Shown here in pieces: positions 24,397 through 31,904 of a stretch of DNA of 42,065 nucleotides (its first letter is position 1; every line of letters begins with the position of its first letter). This DNA is from Candidatus Moraniibacteriota bacterium (GTDB lineage Bacteria > Patescibacteriota > Minisyncoccia > CAIUEV01 > JAHKAQ01): the NCBI GenBank assembly GCA_014729795.1, contig WJJI01000046.1:1-42065 (forward strand), read 5' to 3'. The notes beneath the pieces were generated by a model. The model was not told where the DNA came from, did no database searches, and was given only the letters and a program-made list of their open reading frames with translations. The translations under genes and the position numbers were made by a program.

Positions 24397-25338
24397 ATGA
24401 AAAAAAAAGTTTTAGTGGTGGGATCTATTGTTTATGATGAAATTTTTAAAGTAAACGGAAGGATTCGAAACGAGATTATTGTCAAGAACGGACAAATTGA
24501 AAATTTAAACTTAATGTTAACCGCTCAAAATAAAAAAAGGTTTCCGGGTGGCACTGCCGGCAATATTGCTTACGGATTGGCTTTAAATGGAGAGCAGGTA
24601 GTTTTAATCAGTTGCGTAGGCTATGATTTTGATTTTGAATATAAGAAACACTTGGAAAAGCTAAAAATTGATTATCGAACAGTAAAAGTTAAAAATAGAG
24701 TAACTTGCGCTACTTATTATGGAATAAGCGATCAAAATCAGGAACAGATTGGGATTTTTCAGCCTAATGCCACATCTTATTTACAAAAGATCAAATTAAG
24801 CGATTTTTTAAATGATCAGGATTTTCAGCAAATTAAAGTAGGGATTTTTTCGCCAGGCAATGGTCGTTCTTTGACTCGACATTTACAAGAATTTGATCAA
24901 TTATGCAACAGTCAAGCAGTAACCATATTTGATCCGGGTCAGGAATTATCTATTTCGTTTAACAAACAAAATCTCAAGAAATGTTTAAAATGTTCAGATA
25001 TTGTAATCGGTAATGAAATCGAAATCAAACAATTTAAGAATTTATACGATTTAACAATCAAAGATATTTTGAATTTGGGAGTAAAGTGGGTAATTGAGAC
25101 TCAGGCGGAAAAAGGCGCGTGGATTTACAATCAAAAACAAAAGATTAAAGTTAAGCCGCGCAAACCAAAAAAATTAGTTGAGGCAACCGGAGCCGGCGAT
25201 GCGTTCCGGGCCGGCTTGATTAAGGGAATTATAAGTAATTGGAATTTGCAAAAAGCCGCCGAGTACGGAGCATTCTTGGGAGCTTTGAACGTGGAGACAA
25301 TGGGCGGACAGAATTATAAAATTTATAAAGAACCCTAA
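24397..25338 (+). CDS. PfkB family sugar/nucleoside kinase, possibly adenosine kinase
   Basis: A 313-residue ribokinase-fold kinase. The first strand is VLVVGSIVYDEIF. The substrate-lid signature is FPGGTAGNIAYGLALNG (~49-65), and the second PfkB signature with catalytic Asp is EATGAGDAFRAGL. PfkB kinases act on ribose, fructose phosphates, adenosine and other nucleosides. The stop is 35 bases before the start of ahcY on the same strand, so the pair is probably an operon. AhcY releases adenosine, so an adenosine kinase role is the most economical guess; the N-terminal GGTAGN and long strand-lid region fit that group. The 273-base upstream gap shows a TATAAT at 24296-24301 without a good -35, and no riboswitch that I recognise. 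Confidence 0.75.
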   Translation: MKKKVLVVGSIVYDEIFKVNGRIRNEIIVKNGQIENLNLMLTAQNKKRFPGGTAGNIAYGLALNGEQVVLISCVGYDFDFEYKKHLEKLKIDYRTVKVKNRVTCATYYGISDQNQEQIGIFQPNATSYLQKIKLSDFLNDQDFQQIKVGIFSPGNGRSLTRHLQEFDQLCNSQAVTIFDPGQELSISFNKQNLKKCLKCSDIVIGNEIEIKQFKNLYDLTIKDILNLGVKWVIETQAEKGAWIYNQKQKIKVKPRKPKKLVEATGAGDAFRAGLIKGIISNWNLQKAAEYGAFLGALNVETMGGQNYKIYKEP

Positions 25339-25373
25339 AAAATTATTGAATTTATTATTAAAATAGAAAAATA

Positions 25374-26777
25374 ATGAACTATGAAATCAAAGACATTGAA
25401 TTAGCGCCATTGGGTCGACGAGAAATTGAATTGGCTCAAAAAGAAATGCCCGGCTTGATGGGTATAAAAAAAGAATTTGAAAAAAGCAAACCTCTAAAAG
25501 GGGCAAGAATTACCGGATCTTTACATATGACTATTCAAACAGCGGTTTTGATTGAAACATTAACCGCGCTTGGGGCTCAATTGCGATGGAGTTCGTGCAA
25601 TATTTATTCCACTCAAGATCAAGCGGCAGCCGCGATTGCCAAAGCAAAAATTCCGGTTTTTGCCTGGAAAAATGAAAGTCTTGAAGATTACTGGAGTTGT
25701 TTAAGCAAAGCTTTTGATTTTGGTAAAAACAAAGGGCCAAATTTGATTGTTGATGATGGGGGAGATGCTACCTTAATGGTACATCGGGGAGTCGAGGTGG
25801 AAAAAAATCCAAAATTGCTACAAAAAGGTTATAAAAGAGCAGGGGCGGATTATCAGGAATTAATGAAGCGGTTGGCCAAGATTTATAATGAGGATAATCG
25901 GTATTGGCGGAAAATAAAACAGGATTTGATCGGAGTTTCAGAGGAAACAACAACCGGAGTGCATCGACTTTACGAATTAAGAGACGCCAAGAAATTACTG
26001 TTTCAGGCGATTAACATTAATGATTCAGTGACGAAATCTAAATTTGATAATCTTTATGGTTGTCGAGAATCTTTGATTGACGGTATCAAGAGAGCAGTTG
26101 ACTTGATGATTGCCGGGAAAAAAGCAGTTGTTTGTGGATATGGCGATGTGGGCAAGGGTTCGGCGCAAGCATTGAGAAACTTTGGAGCCAAGGTGGTGGT
26201 GACGGAAATTGACCCAATTAACGCTTTACAGGCCGCGATGGAGGGCTATGAAGTAAAAACCGTGGAGCAAGTAGCGCGGGAGGCGGATATTTTTGTAACC
26301 GCAACCGGCAATCGCGACGTTATCACTTTGGAGCACATGAAAAAGATGAAAGATAACGCGGTGGTTTGCAATATTGGTCATTTTGATAATGAAATACAAG
26401 TGGATCGCTTAAATAATGACAAGACTGTGAAAATTAAAAATATTAAACCGCAAGTTGATCAATATACTTTTGCCACAAGAAGATCAATTTTGCTTTTAGC
26501 GCAGGGGCGTTTAGTGAATTTAGGTTGCGCTACCGGTCATTCTTCGTTTGTAATGTCAAATTCTTTTGCTAATCAAGTGTTGGCGCAAATTGATTTATGG
26601 CGAAATCCAAAGCGTCAAATTGATGTTTATAGATTAAGTAAAAAATTAGATGAAGAAGTGGCTCGCTATCATTTAAAAAATTTGGGCGCGAAGTTGACCC
26701 GATTAACCAAAGAACAGGCCAAGTATATCGGAGTGGATGTAAAGGGTCCTTATAAAGCAGAGCATTATCGTTATTAA
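25374..26777 (+). CDS. ahcY: S-adenosylhomocysteinase
   Basis: It reversibly splits S-adenosylhomocysteine, the by-product of SAM-dependent methylation, into adenosine and homocysteine using bound NAD+. The 467-residue protein carries every family block: [55 protein letters not shown] and [20 protein letters not shown]. The NAD loop is [10 protein letters not shown] (~256-265), followed by NIGHFDNEI and the C-terminal tail [10 protein letters not shown] that reaches into the neighbouring subunit. It follows the PfkB kinase closely. No metK, metH or methyltransferase gene is seen in the window. About 240 bases after the stop a new leader (T-box) starts; no clear terminator was found in between. 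Confidence 0.97.
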   Translation: MNYEIKDIELAPLGRREIELAQKEMPGLMGIKKEFEKSKPLKGARITGSLHMTIQTAVLIETLTALGAQLRWSSCNIYSTQDQAAAAIAKAKIPVFAWKNESLEDYWSCLSKAFDFGKNKGPNLIVDDGGDATLMVHRGVEVEKNPKLLQKGYKRAGADYQELMKRLAKIYNEDNRYWRKIKQDLIGVSEETTTGVHRLYELRDAKKLLFQAININDSVTKSKFDNLYGCRESLIDGIKRAVDLMIAGKKAVVCGYGDVGKGSAQALRNFGAKVVVTEIDPINALQAAMEGYEVKTVEQVAREADIFVTATGNRDVITLEHMKKMKDNAVVCNIGHFDNEIQVDRLNNDKTVKIKNIKPQVDQYTFATRRSILLLAQGRLVNLGCATGHSSFVMSNSFANQVLAQIDLWRNPKRQIDVYRLSKKLDEEVARYHLKNLGAKLTRLTKEQAKYIGVDVKGPYKAEHYRY

Positions 26778-27017
26778 AAAAGATATGGTTTTTGAAAAGA
26801 CGCGGTAGTCTACGTTTAACGCTGTTGTGGGGCTTGCAAACAACAATTGTTTTTGCTATTTTGATTTTCAAGGGATAGTTATCCAATAAAATAATTGTTG
26901 CGATTATTGGCAGGGGCTATTTTTGGTAAGTTTGAACAAGAAACCAGAGCTTAATTACTTCGTTATTTTGGGTAACGGTCTTGACAAAAGAAAAAGGGAT
27001 TGGCTCCTTTTTCTAGG
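26778..27017. other. Gap between ahcY and the glyS leader
   Basis: No gene seen. It contains TTGACA (26981-26986) with no -10 at normal distance, a 9-base hairpin AGAAAAAGG/CCTTTTTCT around 26990-27014, and a 25-base stretch (26921-26946, TTTTGGTAAGTTTGAAC and on) resembling the left arm of the dispersed palindrome. The hairpin loop contains GGC, which may or may not matter for the T-box. Confidence 0.4.
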
Positions 27018-27203
27018 TACAATAGTGTTTTAATGAATCATAATGGTTAGTGAGCGAGATTGCTGATCAAACACGTTTGTTCTAAAATTAAAAAGAGCGG
27101 GTTATTAATTAATCATAAAAAAATAACCTGAAGTCGGGTGGAACCGCGGGTTAAAAGCTCGTCCCGAATATTTTAAATAAAAAAATATTCGGGACGAGCT
27201 TTT
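27018..27203 (+). promoter_or_regulatory. T-box riboswitch leader of glyS (transcription attenuation type)
   Basis: The conserved T-box GGGUGGAACCGCG lies at 27136-27148. TCGGG (27134-27138) can pair with CCCGA (27163-27167), and AACC (27142-27145) with GGTT (27149-27152). Together they form the antiterminator, which excludes the terminator at 27153-27203. The bulge UGGA should pair with a tRNA 3' end UCCA, meaning discriminator U, as in bacterial tRNA-Gly; this agrees with the downstream glycyl-tRNA synthetase. A Stem III-like hairpin GGTTATT/AATAACC lies at 27100-27128. A possible leader-base pairing is TTTTAAT with ATTAAAA (about 27029-27092), enclosing AGCGAG and GATTGCTGATC. A canonical Stem I and a glycine specifier could not be placed; GGU at 27045-27047 is only a candidate. 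TACAAT at 27018-27023 may be the -10 box. Confidence 0.85.
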
Positions 27204-27206
27204 TTT
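27153..27206 (+). terminator. T-box terminator hairpin
   Basis: A perfect 22-base stem, 27153-27174 with 27182-27203, around a 7-base A-rich loop and ending in a T run (27200-27206). The left arm contains CTCGTCCCGA, which also serves in the antiterminator. It ends transcription before glyS when tRNA-Gly is charged. Confidence 0.92.
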
Positions 27207-27300
27207 GATGGAACCAGAATTAAGATTAATTTTTTATGTGAAAAAAAGACTTATCCTTGTTTTTGGGGGATGCTATCAATTAATTAATTAAATAAAAAAA

Positions 27301-28704
27301 ATGGCCAAAAAAAATTTCAAAACAGTTAAGAAGTCGAAACAGAAACTAACCGAACAGGTAACCATGGAAAAATTAACCGGTCTTTGCAAGCGACGCGGTT
27401 TTATTTTCCCAGCCTGCGAGGTTTATGGGGGTTTTGCTAACGCTTACAGTTACGGACCTTATGGAGTGGAGCTAAAAAATAATTTAAAAAAACTATGGTG
27501 GAAAAAATTTGTTCAGGATCGAGCCGATATGGTAGGGATTGACGGACCGATTATACTCCATCCAAAATTATGGGAAGCCTCGGGTCATACTACGGGTTTT
27601 AGCGATGCCATGGTGGATTGCAAAAAGTGCAAAAAAAGATTCCGGGCTGATCATTTAGTTGAAGAACTAACCGGTGAAGATATGGAAGGAGAGCTGGAAA
27701 GAATGACCCAGACACTAAAAGAACTTAAAGCAAAATGTCCCGAATGCGGAGCTTTTGATTGGACTGAGGCGCGAGATTTCAATATGATGTTTGAAACCAA
27801 AATGAATGGAATTGAAGGTGAAGTTTATTTAAGACCAGAAACCGCGGGCGCAATTTTTGTTGAATTTAAAAATATTCTAGATTCCATGCGGGTAAAAATT
27901 CCGTTTGGTATTGCTCAAATCGGAAAGGCTTTTCGCAATGAAATCGTGGCCGGTAATTTTACATTTCGGTTGAGAGAATTTGAGCAGATGGAAATTGAAT
28001 ATTTTATCGATCCGAAAATGGAATGGAAAAAAATTTACGATCAGTGGTTGGATCAACAAGAGGAATTTATTCTGGAAGTGGGGGCTGAAAAAAGGAATCT
28101 GCGGCGATACGAGCACCCAAAAGCCAAATTATCTCATTATTCTAAGAAAACCGTTGACATTGAGTATCGCTTTCCTTTTGGTTTTAAAGAACTGTTCGGG
28201 TTAGCGAATCGAACCGATTTTGATTTAAGTCAGCACTCAAAATTTTCCAATGAAAAGCTTGAGTATTTTGATCCGGTCAAGAATCGGCGTTATATTCCAC
28301 ATGTGCTTGAGCCGACTTTTGGTATGGACCGTACTATCTTGGTGGCGCTTTTGGCTGCTTATCGGGAAGAAAAGGTTGAACAAGGCGAAAGAGTGGTATT
28401 GAAATTTCCTAAACACATCGCGCCGATTAAAGCGGCGATTTTCCCTTTACTTAAGAATAAGCCGGAATTGGTAAAAAAAGCTAAACAAATTTTTGATTCT
28501 TTAAAAAATAGATTTGTTTTGGAGTTTGACGATCATGGCAATATTGGAAAACGGTATCGCAGACAAGACGAAATCGGCACCCCATATTGCATTACAGTTG
28601 ATTTTGACACCTTGAAGGACAAAACGGTGACTATTAGAGATCGAGATAGTATGAGACAGGAGCGGGTAAAAATTAATGATATTGAGCAATATATTAGCGA
28701 ATAA
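27301..28704 (+). CDS. glyS: Glycyl-tRNA synthetase, class II alpha2 type
   Basis: It charges tRNA-Gly with glycine. The single-chain 467-residue form is the eukaryote/archaea/Gram-positive-like dimeric type, not the bacterial alpha2beta2 enzyme. In order: KRRGFIFPACEVYGG and YSYGPYGVELKNN at the start; a CxxC...CxxC insertion (CKKCKKRF and CPECGAFDW); YLRPETAGAIFVEF; motif 2 FRNEIVAGNFTFRLREFEQM; motif 3 EPTFGMDRT; and the C-terminal anticodon-binding domain from about HIAPIKAAIFPLL. It is controlled by the T-box leader directly upstream, so it should rise when uncharged tRNA-Gly accumulates. A basic N-terminal tail (MAKKNFKTVKKSKQK) precedes the core. Confidence 0.96.
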   Translation: MAKKNFKTVKKSKQKLTEQVTMEKLTGLCKRRGFIFPACEVYGGFANAYSYGPYGVELKNNLKKLWWKKFVQDRADMVGIDGPIILHPKLWEASGHTTGFSDAMVDCKKCKKRFRADHLVEELTGEDMEGELERMTQTLKELKAKCPECGAFDWTEARDFNMMFETKMNGIEGEVYLRPETAGAIFVEFKNILDSMRVKIPFGIAQIGKAFRNEIVAGNFTFRLREFEQMEIEYFIDPKMEWKKIYDQWLDQQEEFILEVGAEKRNLRRYEHPKAKLSHYSKKTVDIEYRFPFGFKELFGLANRTDFDLSQHSKFSNEKLEYFDPVKNRRYIPHVLEPTFGMDRTILVALLAAYREEKVEQGERVVLKFPKHIAPIKAAIFPLLKNKPELVKKAKQIFDSLKNRFVLEFDDHGNIGKRYRRQDEIGTPYCITVDFDTLKDKTVTIRDRDSMRQERVKINDIEQYISE

Positions 28705-28777
28705 ACAAATTTGATTTTTTGTTAATTTATGTTAGCTTGTTTTTGATAAACTTGAAAAGCATTAATGATGACTGATT

Positions 28778-28884
28778 TTACGCATTTGGCAAGTGTTTAG
28801 GTAAAATTTTGAGTTTTAACCAAATGTGTGTTTAACTCGTTTTATAAAAATTTTGGCGCGCTTTACAAATTTTTGTAGGCGTAA
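28778..28884. repeat. Palindromic element, copy D
   Basis: A 107-base member with ends TTACGC (28778-28783) and GCGTAA (28879-28884) and more diverged arms: GGCAAGTGTTTAGGTAAAAT on the left, TTTACAAATTTTTGTAGGCG on the right. It sits in the gap between glyS and the lipoprotein gene, ending 27 bases before the latter's ATG. Confidence 0.7.
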
Positions 28885-28910
28885 TTTCTAGATTAAAACA
28901 AGCAGCCTTC

Positions 28911-29345
28911 ATGAGAACGATTTTTAAATTTTGGATTATCATACTTTGCTTATTTTTTTTGAATGGTTGTTGGACGGAAGAGGAGCAAGAAACGGCCGAG
29001 GGTAAACTATCTTGGAAATATAATTTAAAAGACACAAGCCAAAGTTGCAGTGAGGAAAAATCTGAATATGAATGGTTGGAAGCTGATCGATTAAAATTGA
29101 AACCAGCCATCAAAATTAATAGTTATGGAAGCGAGTTTAAAGAGGTGGTGGTGAAAAAAAGCGGTAAATCTTTAAATGTTTATATTTTGGAAAATTTTTG
29201 TGAACAAAATTGTTCAGATTCGGGTCAATTTCAATGCTTGGAGTTAGAAATTTCCAACTTACCTAAAACCAAGTATCAAGTATTGATTCATCGAGTTGAA
29301 GAAATTAGCAGTGGCGGGGTGGTTGAGAAATTTGAGGTTGAATAA
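28911..29345 (+). CDS. Small lipoprotein, unrecognised
   Basis: A 144-residue exported protein. The N-terminus MRTIFKFWIIILCLFFLNGC is a lipoprotein signal peptide with lipobox FLNGC, so mature Cys20 would be lipidated and cut by LspA, encoded at 17.8 kb. The rest is an acidic and basic mix with five further Cys residues (SCSEE, ENFCEQNCSDSG, FQCLELE). A small disulfide-stabilised domain is therefore possible. No family recognised. It follows repeat copy D closely and precedes the U32 gene by 66 bases. Confidence 0.75.
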   Translation: MRTIFKFWIIILCLFFLNGCWTEEEQETAEGKLSWKYNLKDTSQSCSEEKSEYEWLEADRLKLKPAIKINSYGSEFKEVVVKKSGKSLNVYILENFCEQNCSDSGQFQCLELEISNLPKTKYQVLIHRVEEISSGGVVEKFEVE

Positions 29346-29411
29346 AATATGACTTAATAACAGTTAAGAATTTGGCAAGGAGTTTAAGAGAGTAAACGAT
29401 AAAAAACAAAA

Positions 29412-30677
29412 ATGGAGTTATTAGCACCAGCCGGTAGTTTAAAAAAACTCAAGTATGCTTTGCATTACGGAGCGGATGCGGTTTACTGTGGGATGCCGGC
29501 TTTTTCTTTGCGCGGAGCCAGAGCAAATCAATTTAACCTTAAAGACCTAAAAAAAGGCATTGAATATACAAAAAAGCTGGACAAAAAAATTTATTTAACA
29601 TTAAATATTTATCCTCACAATCAAGAACTGCCCTTGATTGAAAAACATTTAAAAATAGTAGCGCAATTAAAGCCAAATGCGTTGATTTTGGCGGATCCCG
29701 GAATATTGGTTTTAACCAAAAAAATAATCAAGAACCTGCCAATTCATTTATCTACTCAGGCTAATTGTTTAAATATTCAAGCGGCTAATTTTTGGCAAAA
29801 ACAAGGAGTAAACAGAATTATTTTAGCGCGAGAAACCAGTTTGCGAGAGGCCAAAGAAATTAAAAATCAAACTAAAAAATTGGAACTTGAGTATTTTGGA
29901 CACGGAGCGATGTGCATGGCTTATTCCGGCCGCTGTCTTTTATCAGCATACATCAATCAACAAAGCGCTAATAAGGGTAATTGCACCCAACCCTGTCGTT
30001 GGCCTTGGAAATTGACAAATCGGTTGACAGTTGAACTTGAACAAAGCAATAAATCTAAAAAAAAGAAACAGACTCAAGCAAAATTTCAACTTGAACAAAA
30101 CAATCAAGAAACATATATTTTAAATAGCAAAGATTTGTGTTTGATTGAATATTTGGAACGGTTTAGAAAAGCCGGAATAGATTGCCTTAAAATTGAAGGG
30201 CGAAATAAATCTCTGTATTATTTGGTAACTGTGGTAAAATATTACAAACAGGTTTTAGATGCGACGCCAGCACAAAGAAAGAATATAATCAAGCAAGCCT
30301 TGGCCGAGTTTGATAAATTAGGCAATCGACAATACACAACCGGTTTTGCCTTGGGTCAAGATCCTCAGATTCAGAATTTTTCCGATTCCGGAAACAGAAG
30401 CGATTATCAAATGGTGGCAGAACTAACCGAACCAGAATTCGCCGAAAAAGTGGAGGATAATAACTATAAATGTTATATTCATAATGCGGTTAACTTAGGA
30501 GAGCGGGTGGAGGCTATTAGTGTTGATGATTTGAAAACCGTTCGAATAAAAAAAATATTAAATCATGATGGAGAAGAAAGGCAATCAGCTCATGGCGGCA
30601 CCGATGATTTTTGTTATTTACAGACCAGTCAACAATTGTCAAATTGGACAATTTTACGAAAGCTAAAACCAGAATAA
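29412..30677 (+). CDS. U32 family protein, TrhP/YegQ-like (tRNA hydroxylation)
   Basis: A 421-residue U32 protein. It starts MELLAPAGSLKKLKYALHYG and GADAVYCG (20-27). The signature block is EYFGHGAMCMAYSGRCLLS, then NKGNCTQPCRWPW, with Cys168, Cys175 and Cys191 (and Cys195), and later GIDCLKIEGR. These cysteines match the iron-sulfur-type ligands of the TrhP/RlhA group, which hydroxylate RNA (TrhP: U34 of some tRNAs, using prephenate-derived chemistry) and are not proven peptidases. The size and RW motif favour TrhP/YegQ over RlhA. A Lys/Gln-rich insertion (EQSNKSKKKKQTQAKF) lies after the Cys block. No RNA-modification partner gene is nearby. A weak purine-rich run precedes the start. Confidence 0.85.
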   Translation: MELLAPAGSLKKLKYALHYGADAVYCGMPAFSLRGARANQFNLKDLKKGIEYTKKLDKKIYLTLNIYPHNQELPLIEKHLKIVAQLKPNALILADPGILVLTKKIIKNLPIHLSTQANCLNIQAANFWQKQGVNRIILARETSLREAKEIKNQTKKLELEYFGHGAMCMAYSGRCLLSAYINQQSANKGNCTQPCRWPWKLTNRLTVELEQSNKSKKKKQTQAKFQLEQNNQETYILNSKDLCLIEYLERFRKAGIDCLKIEGRNKSLYYLVTVVKYYKQVLDATPAQRKNIIKQALAEFDKLGNRQYTTGFALGQDPQIQNFSDSGNRSDYQMVAELTEPEFAEKVEDNNYKCYIHNAVNLGERVEAISVDDLKTVRIKKILNHDGEERQSAHGGTDDFCYLQTSQQLSNWTILRKLKPE

Positions 30678-30708
30678 GAAAAATTTTTGCTAAATTTTGA
30701 AAAAATTA

Positions 30709-31533
30709 ATGATTGAAATACTTTATGCTTTAATTTTAGGTTTAATTCAAGGCTTGGGAGAGTTTTTACCGATTTCTTCATCCGGGCATTTGGTTATCGC
30801 TCATCAGCTTTTTAATTTAAACCTTGAATCGGTTGGAGATAGTGATTTAGCGCTGGACACGGCTTTGCATTTTGGAACATTGCTTGCGGTTGTTTATTAT
30901 TTTCGCAAGGAGCTGATTAAAAGATGGAAAAGATTGTGGCAACTTAAAGACCAAAAAAAACACAGACAAGAAAGAAATTTTTTTTATTTGATGGCGATTG
31001 CCACGATACCAGGAGCGTTGGCCGGGATTTTGCTTGATGATTTAATTGAGAACTATGCCAGAACGCCGATTATCGTGGCCGGAGCATTAGTCGGTTATGG
31101 AATTTTGCTTTTGATCGCGGATGTAACCAGTAAAGCAAAAAACAATAAAATTAAATTAAATAAAAAATTAACTTTAGGTAAAGCGGTTTTAATTGGCATA
31201 GCGCAAGCTTTGGCTTTGGTGCCGGGTACTTCTAGATCGGGAATAACCATAACCGCCGGATTGTTTTTGGGGTTGAGTCGAAAACAAGCAGCCAAGTTTT
31301 CTTTTTTGCTTTCCATTCCCATTATAGCCGGGGCAAGTTTGGTACAATTGCCAAAATTGTATGCTTTGAAGCAGATAAACATGGTGGCGGTGTCGGTAGC
31401 AATTTTTGTTTCGGCTTTAACGGGCTTCTTGGCAATCAAGTATATGCTTAAGTATTTACAGAAAAGAGGTTATTATGTTTTTGTGATTTACAGAATTATT
31501 ATAGCGGTTATTATTTGGCAGGTGGCGAGTTAA
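30709..31533 (+). CDS. uppP: Undecaprenyl-diphosphatase UppP/BacA
   Basis: An integral membrane enzyme that removes a phosphate from undecaprenyl pyrophosphate to regenerate the lipid carrier for peptidoglycan and surface glycans. About eight hydrophobic segments carry both catalytic motifs: GLIQGLGEFLPISSSGHL near the N-terminus and LVPGTSRSGITITAGLFLG in the second half. Length 274 from ATG 30709; an upstream in-frame TTG (30697) would add 4 residues, and neither has a clear ribosome-binding site. It starts about 30 bases after the U32 gene and is followed by the rpoBC leader. It serves the PBP at 18.8-21.1 kb and surface glycosylation. Confidence 0.94.
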   Translation: MIEILYALILGLIQGLGEFLPISSSGHLVIAHQLFNLNLESVGDSDLALDTALHFGTLLAVVYYFRKELIKRWKRLWQLKDQKKHRQERNFFYLMAIATIPGALAGILLDDLIENYARTPIIVAGALVGYGILLLIADVTSKAKNNKIKLNKKLTLGKAVLIGIAQALALVPGTSRSGITITAGLFLGLSRKQAAKFSFLLSIPIIAGASLVQLPKLYALKQINMVAVSVAIFVSALTGFLAIKYMLKYLQKRGYYVFVIYRIIIAVIIWQVAS

Positions 31534-31904
31534 AAAATTGGTTATTCCTTATTGTCGCGATAATTTTTTAAAGCAAGATTTAAGTTTTAGAGTTACCGAG
31601 GAGTTGCTTGACAAATAAAAAAACTATGTTAATTTTAGATTATAAAAATAAATCTCTTTACGCAGTGGCAATTATTTATCAAGTTTAAATTTATCGAGCA
31701 ACCTTAACGGGCAAGGGCGTTTTTGTATTCCCTTGCTTTGGGCTTTTTAAATCAGATTGAGTTTGGTGAAAGAAGACAGACAGTATGGATTAAAAACCAG
31801 CAACTTGTTGAGAACGCCGGTTTTATTGGATGACGCTAGTAATTAAATTAAATTACCAAACGCGTAAATTCTTTAAATATTTAAAATTTAATATTTTAAA
31901 ACAT
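31534..31904 (+). promoter_or_regulatory. Candidate promoter and leader of rpoBC
   Basis: A perfect -35 TTGACA (31608-31613) is followed by only a weak -10 (TAATTT, 31630-31635). Downstream, GCAAGGG (31711-31717) pairs with CCCTTGC (31730-31736), extended by two G-T pairs, followed by TTTGGGCTTTTT: an attenuator-like hairpin about 170 bases before the rpoB ATG. A second imperfect hairpin, AAAACC with GGTTTT, lies near 31793-31826. In many bacteria rplJL and an attenuator precede rpoB, but here uppP does. The functional role is inferred. Confidence 0.4.

Noticed and set aside
28911-29345. Assigning the small lipoprotein a periplasmic binding or toxin role
   Set aside because: Only the lipobox and scattered cysteines are visible; no family motif supports a function.
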